Positions 29,564-36,686 of a stretch of DNA of 36,686 bases are shown here, piece by piece. Source of the DNA: Spongospora subterranea f. sp. subterranea (Eukaryota; Endomyxa: Phytomyxea; Phytomyxea; Plasmodiophorida). The translations under genes were made by a program, and so were the position numbers. Where the stretch lies: the NCBI GenBank assembly GCA_049724395.1, contig JAUGWO010000234.1, positions 1 through 36,686 of the forward strand, written 5' to 3'. Each line of letters begins with the position of its first letter. Position 1 is the first letter of the stretch. Below the pieces are notes generated by a model that saw only the letters and a program-made list of their open reading frames with translations, was not told where the DNA came from and did no database searches.

Positions 29564-32500
29564 CTTCCTTTTTTCCAAGAAATGCCCCACCCATGAAAAT
29601 TTTAGATAAAAAATCCGAAATTTCCTGAAGCCAGGTTGCGTCTATAATTATTATGCAAAAAAATAGGAATCTTTTACAAGTAGGTTATACTTTCCCTAAT
29701 CAATATCGTTTCTGATATCAATCTAGTCCTCACTGACTATCTTGTTAGAGACCATGAATGAATCCTCATCCAAGGTACTGTGAGACTTTCACTCACTAAA
29801 CCAAAAAAATCATAATAATATCGCAACACTGCTTCAATCATATCGTAGGCTAACTGTGGGCTCTCAGTTTCCGACGCCTGAGATATGGCTTGGCCTTACA
29901 CTTCAACTCTGGTGAAGCAACCACATCAATTGATTTGTCCATCAATTTCTCTAACAAAACCTCAATCTGACTTCTCAGTGAATGAGTTTTGTTTGCAATC
30001 AAGAATTCTTGGACCAATGTCCTTGCATCCTGAGCAACTTGCTCTAATGGCTCCCAGGAATTTTCGGTCTCTGAAAATCCCAACCATTTTACTAATGCTA
30101 CGAGCGATTGAGATTTCGAATCCACTTTCACGTTCACAATAAACTCTGCTTCAAATGTAGCATTGTCAAATGCAAACTGATTCTTAATCTCCTCAGTAAC
30201 ATTCATCTTTGAATCGTCATAAAATCGGATTCTATCTCCATGAACTTTCCGCATTGACTTATCAACTAAGTTCATGACAGTAAACACATATCCATTGTTA
30301 TTCTCAACAATCTGATATGGCCCTCTCCATCTCTGAAAGAGCTTCTGTCCAGACTTCTCAACATCAGGGCTACATAAGACGAAATCTCCGACACCAAAAT
30401 TTGGTCTTTGCCGAGGTTTCCTTGTCTTTGGCAACTTACGATTCTGGGTCCGTTCAGAACTCGTAATAGCCGCAACTTCTTTGTGCAGCTGTTCCATAGC
30501 ACTCTCTAATGTCTCAGTTCTGCTGACAATTTGTTCTGTTGTCATCTGACATTTACCCAGGTTCTCTCCAGGCTTTTTGAAGATAAGTTCCAACGGATTA
30601 TCACTCTTTAATCCGGTATGAACCGTTACTGGTGCTTTCCACCCCAGTCTCTTCTTTGGTCGATGGTTGATAGCATGTTCTATTGCTTTCAACAACCATG
30701 GCCAATCCTCTTTATTCCACCTCAACTCTGAAATCAGAGCTTGAAATAAAGACTTCAGTGCCTTATTCACAACCTCAACTGTCCCGTTAGGATAGTGAAT
30801 ATACGCTGTGGTCCAATGTTGTTCCACACCCGCTTTCTTGGCAAAGCTCCTCATTACTTCTGATAGAAAGTAAGAAGCTTGATCTGAAACATACACCTCT
30901 GATGTTCCAAACTTTGATCGCCATTCCATCAACGCATCAACAGTCGTCTCCGTATCAGGAGTCACTGCTGGTGTCAGGTGAACCAAACCTGACAAGTCAT
31001 CTACAATAACTAGAACCCATTCAAACTCATGATATGATCCTTTCACTCTAGGCATTATATACATGAAATCAAAGTGCAATACTTGATTTGGTCTAGTTCC
31101 ATGACATGCTTCACCAAAAGGTCGTGGGATTCTCTTCCCTCCTCTGGTAGGAATGCAATGTAAACACAAGTTACATATAGATGTGACATCATCGATCATC
31201 GATTTCCAATGAAATTGTTCTTGTAGTAGTTTGAGTACTACATTAATTCCATAATGTCCACAATTTGCCCCAACATGGGCAATAACACACAATCTAGTCT
31301 TCAGATTGTCACATTCATCTGGGATAACCACTTTGTCTGAGTGATTTAGCAACAACCCATCTGAATTCAAGATTAAGGAATCCCTCAAGATTAAGGAATC
31401 CCTGTCTCGACCCTTAATCCAATTACTCTGCTCTTGAGTAATCTCATCAACAGTTGGCCACACCAACTTACTCATGGGTTGAGTCCGAAATTGATCCTTG
31501 AAGTTTTGAGGTCCAAGTGATGCATCAGTTGGGTCTATCCTAGCATCATGATCGATATCATTCTCAACGTGCTCAGATTCATCAGTTATCGATCCATTAC
31601 TCCTTTGAGTACGACGATTAACTGTAATCCTATTGCATCTCTCAGAACCGCATCCAGATCCCGGTTGGCCATTATCATTGTCTGATTTTGATAATGCAGC
31701 CCCCCATCGAGTCATCATATCAGCCCAGACATTCATGTCTCCTGGTATATGTTCGATGTTGAATCTAAATGATCTGAGATCCATACCCCATCTTTCCAAG
31801 CGTTCCCAAGCTTGCTTCGTGCATTTTTCAGGATTATACATGGAAGTCAAATTCCTATGATCCGTAAAAAGCAGAAAGGGTTTAGAAGATTGAACTAAAT
31901 AGTCCAATTTCCTAACTGTGTCCCAGATAGCGAATGCTTCCTTATCTGGCGTAGACCAGTTCAATTCTGATCCATGGAATCTGTGTCCGCAGAATCCCAA
32001 CGGTTCATGTCTCTGATCATGGAACGGCAGTTTCCCAACATCCTCATGTGGAATCTGTGTCACCATACCAGAACTATGATATTGACTCGCATCAGTGAAC
32101 ACACATTGAACCATATCCTCGTCAGGATAGTTCAGCTGAGTTCGTCTACTGATCGCAGCCTTCATACTGCTGAATGGTTCATCATGAACTGCATTCCAAC
32201 CAAACGCGCTCAATGAAATTCCCTTGGCCACCGATTTGGTCCTTTTCTTCTGACCTTTCATTGCGTTTTCATAGATATTCTGCAATGGCAGAACAAATCT
32301 ATTATAATCTGGAATGGCTCTACTCATCCATTGAATAGCCATAACAAACTGTTGCAAGTCTCGCGCTGTCGTTGGCTTCTGCATATTTACTAATGCCTCA
32401 ACTCTAGCCGGATCACGCCTCACACCCTCAGGAGTGAATATTCTTCCACAGAATTTGGCCTTAATCTGGAACAATTCACACTTCTCTAAGTTGAATTTGA

Positions 32501-34775
32501 TATCGTGTTCCTGGGCCAATTTGAGTGTCGTTTCTAACACCTGGAACCACTTCTCTTGAGTGTCTGCGTGTCCCAATATGTCATCAATCCATATTATTAA
32601 TGATTGATACTGCAGTTCCCTTTATATCTCATGCATTCTAGCTTGGAACTGTGTGGCAGAATTCAGTGCTCCCTGAATGGATCTCGTTGGAGTGTAAACC
32701 CCTCGATCAGTCATAAAAGAAAACATTTCTTTGCAATCGGCGTCAAGTGGCATCATCCAGAAACCTTTGAAAGCGTCTAGAGAAAACCAATATTTAGAGC
32801 CACCCAAATGCTTGACTATTGATTCAAGAAACGGCATGGACCATGCAGTTGCCTTGCATAGAGCGTTGACTTCTCGCAAATCAACCACCATACGTAATCC
32901 TTTACCACCGGGTTTTCTGACCACCACAACCGGAGAGGCCCACTCACAATTGTAGTTTTCATAAACCAATCCATATTTCTCCAGAAGGCTGACAAATGTC
33001 GCCAGGAACTTACTATGTTCCTTGCTGTACCGTCGGGATTTGCACCTAACAGGTTCCAACTCCTTCCCTCAGGTTCGTTACGAAAGGAGTGACATTTGCA
33101 GATGGATCAGGTCCCAGCGACCTTCTCGATACCTCCATATTAACTTCCTTAGTCGACTTTGCCATTCTATAGGCAATCCGTTATCAATAGCACGAGACAT
33201 CATGTCTTCCATTGACTTCAAACTGTCTTCTGGGAAATCTTCCCCAATAATAATATCATCATCGTTTTACAAATCCCAATGACTGATATTATCCTCATTG
33301 TTGGCGCCTAATGTCTTCTTTAGAATTAGCGACTCTAGAGCATCCTTAGGATTTATCCCCAGCTCTTTCAACAAATCTTCACCTAGCAATATTTCATCTA
33401 ATGGTGAATTCCACAGCAAACATCTCCGGTTCCGAATGATCAGTTCGCCCGTTGCTGTATACAGGGTCAGATCAGCCAACATCTCATGTGTTGCTTCCGC
33501 CACTGTCTTATCTGGCAATATTAACTTAATTGCCTTTGTCAGTTTCCTTATACCGATTTGATCATCGAGCCTCTGCGCTTTCTTCGCAATGCTCATCGGT
33601 ATAACTGGGGTCGACTGGGTACCACTGTCTAATAACCCTGGAAATATCATTCCTGCAGTCGACACTCTAACACTCAACTGTTTGTCTGCAGCTGACGGTT
33701 CGTGCATTTCTGACACTTTGTAGAAATCACTACTGTTGGATCCTGTCGTAGTCCTGACATAACAATCACCGTTCTGTTGGCTCTCTATGCTAGCAACTCC
33801 AATCCGACAAATCCTCATATACTGTCCATCGCTGTATGGTTTATTTTTAAACAAAACTTTCATTTTGTCTTTGTGTTTAACCAAGAGCGATTCCATCTCT
33901 GTCTTCGATGGTTTCTGTGGACACTTGGACATACTATGTCCTTCCAAACCGCAACACAAACATAAGAATTTTCCTTTCTTATGCTTAACGTTTTTTTCTG
34001 ACGCCGGGCGTTGTCTCACCTCGGGTTGCAGTTTCTTAAAATCTGTGGCATTCCGACCTGGTTTTGTTTCATGAAGGAAATGGGTAACTTCAAGAAACAT
34101 TTCTGTCTTTTGGATCATAAGATCCACCAGGGCACTGGGATTTTCTTCAATCTCAGCTTTCTTTTTAGTCAAGGCGACCGCTTTGAAAATCCTTGATAAT
34201 GCCTCTGGTCGTATCCCGTTCAAAAGGATACGGACCTGCTCCTTCTTACCCTCCCTGGTGTCGACGAAAGCTTCCCATGAATTCTCTTGGACCTTCTTGG
34301 TCCAAGAATGCATCATCTGCATGACTCTGGCATTTGCAGAAGACATCGTCTCCTGCATCACCACTGTTGACATGACTTCCTTGATTCGCGACCACGCAAA
34401 TGGATCTTCTTTGAGCTGACGCTCGCACCATTCACTGAGATCTGAATCTGTAACCTCGTCAACAGGTTTCTTTAGCTCATACAGAGCTAAGGTCTTCAAT
34501 AGGGTCGCCTCCACCATGGTTCTAAGTGGCCTAGCATTCTCCCTGCTGTTCGCATCTTCTAACACCTCTCAGTACCTCTTTAGGTCCTGGTTGAAGGCTA
34601 TTATTGATGACCGCTGGGTGTCTACCAACGTTGGGGCCTTGTTGGTCTCGAAGACCATGCCCGCCGTTTGAGGGACTGACTTTTTCTTCTTAGGAATCTT
34701 AACACTTGCGGTGACCGAGTCTACCATTACGAGAGTTCCAATTAATTCGAAAATACCAAATGAACTCAATTCCAA

Positions 34776-35201
34776 TCAAACAATCGGCACAAGACCTATG
34801 TCATGAGTCACTCTCAATTCCATCATGAATTGATTAATCTCTAACGGCACTGTGCCGCAGCCCTCTACTGTCGCAGTTTTTCACGGAGTTTCGTTGTCTG
34901 AAACTTGCCGATCCCATGGTCCTGCTCTGACCTGGTCGTTCAAATCACCGATTTGTTGACCGTTGACTGTCCCTAGTCTACCCACAACCAACAGGTTTTT
35001 GAATCTGTTGCTAACGTTGTCGAGTCCATGTGTCCATCATACATAACAGACACTATTCGTAACTCACAACTATTGTATAAATACGAATCATCCAACAATC
35101 AGTATCAACCAGTCCATGCCATTTCTGACACCCGGTGTCGTCCCTGATCTATCCTTCCCTTTGTATAAAATGACGTAGATTTTCATACTAAAGAATTCTT
35201 T
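34776..35201 (-). other. Probable 5' leader of the chromodomain element
   Basis: No gene. A TATAAATACGAA box-like run (plus strand, about 35077) and the palindrome GACACCCGGTGTC (about 35128) are present. By position this should hold the primer-binding site; none was identified with confidence. Confidence 0.35.
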
Positions 35202-35429
35202 GTAACATACATCAGCTTGGTTCTGGTCTGTCCCGGTTGGTGGCAGGTTAGGACCAGGTCCAGTGTGAGACTTGAGTTCGAAAACCCCGTGGGCAGGGAT
35301 TTTGGGGAACACCCTAAGGTTGGCCAGCTAATACGGAAGTAGAGCGAAGGTTGAGCATGGCAGGAACGAACCTCTGGAAAAATAGACAGCTGATTTGTAA
35401 TGATGCGACTTGGGTTCAAGGCATTGTGG

Positions 35430-35689
35430 TGTTCCGTAAGGGAATTTTCCCCCGTGTCCTAATGGTAAGGGGGTTTTTAGTGAGTCAGGTCATGGGATCA
35501 ACCTCACACTACTACAATGTCGGTCAGACTGCAGAACATTCAGCGAAGGTATCTATTGCAAGTGCGAGCTTGCTACTGGGAGGAGCTTTAGAGGCGAGAG
35601 CCGAAAAAGTGAATCTTGGCCCGATAGCCAAGGGACCGGCAAACCTGCATGAAAAATGCGAACTCAATCACAAAAAAAAAAAAAAAAAA
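35430..35689 (+). repeat. Poly(A)-tailed SINE-like insertion
   Basis: Ends in 18 consecutive A (35672-35689). About 230 bp upstream, TCCTAATGGTAAGGGG resembles an RNA polymerase III A box; 30-40 bp further, GGGATCAACCTC weakly resembles a B box. A GGTTCAAGGC word at about 35413 is an alternative B box. The start and any target duplication are not clear. It could instead be the 3' end of a LINE or a processed transcript. Confidence 0.4.
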
Positions 35690-36686
35690 TCCCTAGCCGT
35701 TTTCGGATATGGCATTCCATTGAGAGCCGATATCCTCCCTGGATCATGACTGACTCCATCTGGTGTAAAGATGCGGCCACAGAATTTGGCTTCCCTTAAG
35801 AACAAATCACATCGTTCAACATTGAACTTAATGTTATGTTGTTCCGCCAATCTCAATGTCCCCTGCAGTGCTTCAAACCATTTGTCCTCAGTTTCCGCAT
35901 GACCTAAAATATCATCAATCCAGATGATCAACGACTTATACAACAATTCCTCAAATATTTCATGCATCCTAGCCTGAAACTGAGTAGATGAATTCAATGC
36001 TCCCTGGATCGAACGTGTTGGAGTGTAAACTCCACGATCGGTCATGAATGAAAACATCTCCTGACACTCCTGGTCAAGTGGCATAATCCAAAATCCCTTA
36101 AACGCATCCAATGAAAACCAATACTTAGACCCTGCTAAGTATCTAACAATGGATTCCAAGAATGGCATTGGCCATGCTGTGGCCTTGCATAATGCATTGA
36201 CTTCCCTGAGATCAACACACATTCTGTATCCTCGTTTCCCTGGTTTTCTGACAACTACCACCGGCGAAGCCCACTCCGCATTGTAGTTCTCATACACCAA
36301 TCCATATTTGACCAACAACTTGACAAAAGTGTCCAGAAATTCACTTTGTTCTGTGTTGTATCTCCTAGCTTTGCACCTGACTGGTTCCACATTATCCTTC
36401 AAGCATGTCTTGAAAGGTGTCACCTTAGCTGGTTCATCATTACCTAATGATGCCCTCCACACATTACCGTATGTATGGACCAATTTCCTTAGTCGACTTT
36501 CCCAATGATTTGGTAATCCATTTTGTATAGCGCGCTCACCCAAACCATTCATTGCACCTCGCAATTTCTCAGGAATATTTTCCCCAATATTCACATCCTC
36601 ATCAGAAACTTCCAGATCCTGATTTCCCAATCTTGTCCTCAAGATTAAATGCTCTAGGGCTGTTTTTGGGTCTATCCCTAGTTCCT
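35690..36686 (-). mobile_element. Second Ty3/gypsy pol copy, partial, cut by window edge
   Basis: Minus strand. Reverse transcriptase with WASPVVVVRKPGKRGYRMCV, GVYTPTRSIQGALNS and SLIIWIDDILGHAE. Clearly related to, but distinct from, the 29345 element. It ends at the poly(A) tract at 35689; nothing of its RNase H, integrase or 3' LTR is seen. It continues beyond base 36686 toward protease and gag. A truncated fossil; the stretch present is open. Confidence 0.88.

Larger units (their letters stand above)
29345..35214 (-). mobile_element. Ty3/gypsy chromodomain (chromovirus-like) element, near full length
   Basis: Minus strand. 3' LTR 29345-29563 (TGTAAC...GTTACA), with a polypurine tract (GGAAAAAAGGAAG) next to it at 29564-29576. 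Parts from right to left: gag with CCHC knuckle (CLCCGLEGHSMSKC), aspartic protease (LLDSGTQSTP), reverse transcriptase (SLIIWIDDILGH), RNase H (FTDASQYHSS, LFTDHRNL), integrase with HHCC finger and D,D,E core (VLVIVDDLSG, VYVSDQASYF, NGTVEVVNKAL), chromodomain (VALVKWLGFSETENSWEPL). Coding spans about 29850-34775 and is broken in about three places. Only about 13 bp of the 5' LTR can be matched (35202-35214), so the right boundary is uncertain. Long open frames suggest modest age. It lies in the gag of the 28291 element. Confidence 0.9.

Noticed and set aside
33777-34419. Plus-strand ORFs of 60-95 codons
   Set aside because: Antisense to the gag region of the chromodomain element.
35380-35520. 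tRNA gene
   Set aside because: A and B box-like words exist but no cloverleaf with a 7-bp acceptor stem can be drawn; kept only as a weak SINE hint.
35351-35749. 132-codon plus-strand ORF
   Set aside because: It runs through the poly(A) tract, giving a lysine run, into an antisense gypsy pol sequence; no family match.

Overview
The window is eukaryotic and very rich in mobile DNA. Two ordinary host genes can be read, and both are split by short GT-AG introns: ARPC3 (Arp2/3 complex subunit, minus strand, 2739-3315, one 52-bp intron) and an NKAP-type nuclear protein (plus strand, 21485-22604, five introns of 51-78 bp). The introns, chromodomain Ty3/gypsy elements, a Crypton remnant, plant-type mariner ends (CTCCCTCC) and pogo, Mutator and Tc1-like transposases suggest an oomycete or an early-diverging (chytrid-like) fungus. 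I cannot decide between them from sequence alone.

Layout. 1-1714: decayed pogo/Tigger transposase (minus), running off the left edge. 1733-1944: LTR plus leader fragment of a gypsy family seen again at 28.3 kb. 1945-2491: mariner fragment. 2739-3315: ARPC3. 3612-4440: Crypton-like tyrosine recombinase remnant. 4440-6475: old gypsy reverse-transcriptase fossil split by a short 1.5-kb LTR element (4662-6161). 7165-10259: 3.1-kb pogo-like transposon with 28-bp TIRs and a TA duplication, carrying an OTU cysteine protease beside its DDE transposase. 10341-14083: intron-containing Mutator-like element with 87-bp TIRs. 14108-19641: 5.5-kb element with 26-bp TIRs starting CAGT, flanked by TA. It holds a DDE transposase, a 0.7-kb palindrome, a ubiquitin-protease-like Cys-box ORF and scrambled captured gene pieces.

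19769-20231 is a 36-bp tandem array; 20234-20841 a deleted mariner with Stowaway-like ends; 20843-21367 a 72-bp satellite. This satellite ends only about 120 bp before the NKAP start codon. 22995-24913 holds a DDE-like fragment and a 0.6-kb inverted duplication around a small palindrome. 25930-27840 is a worn LINE recognised by endonuclease motifs. 28291-29344 is a gypsy LTR, repeat-bearing leader and gag, interrupted by a second gypsy chromodomain element (29345 to about 35.2 kb, minus). A poly(A)-tailed SINE-like insert ends at 35689, and a third gypsy piece (35690-36686, minus) runs off the right edge.

The strongest candidates for something unusual are the two DNA transposons associated with deubiquitinase-like proteases (OTU and USP-like), and the cluster of satellites and mariner directly upstream of NKAP. 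The retroelements are treated as fossils. None of the transposases looks fully intact.
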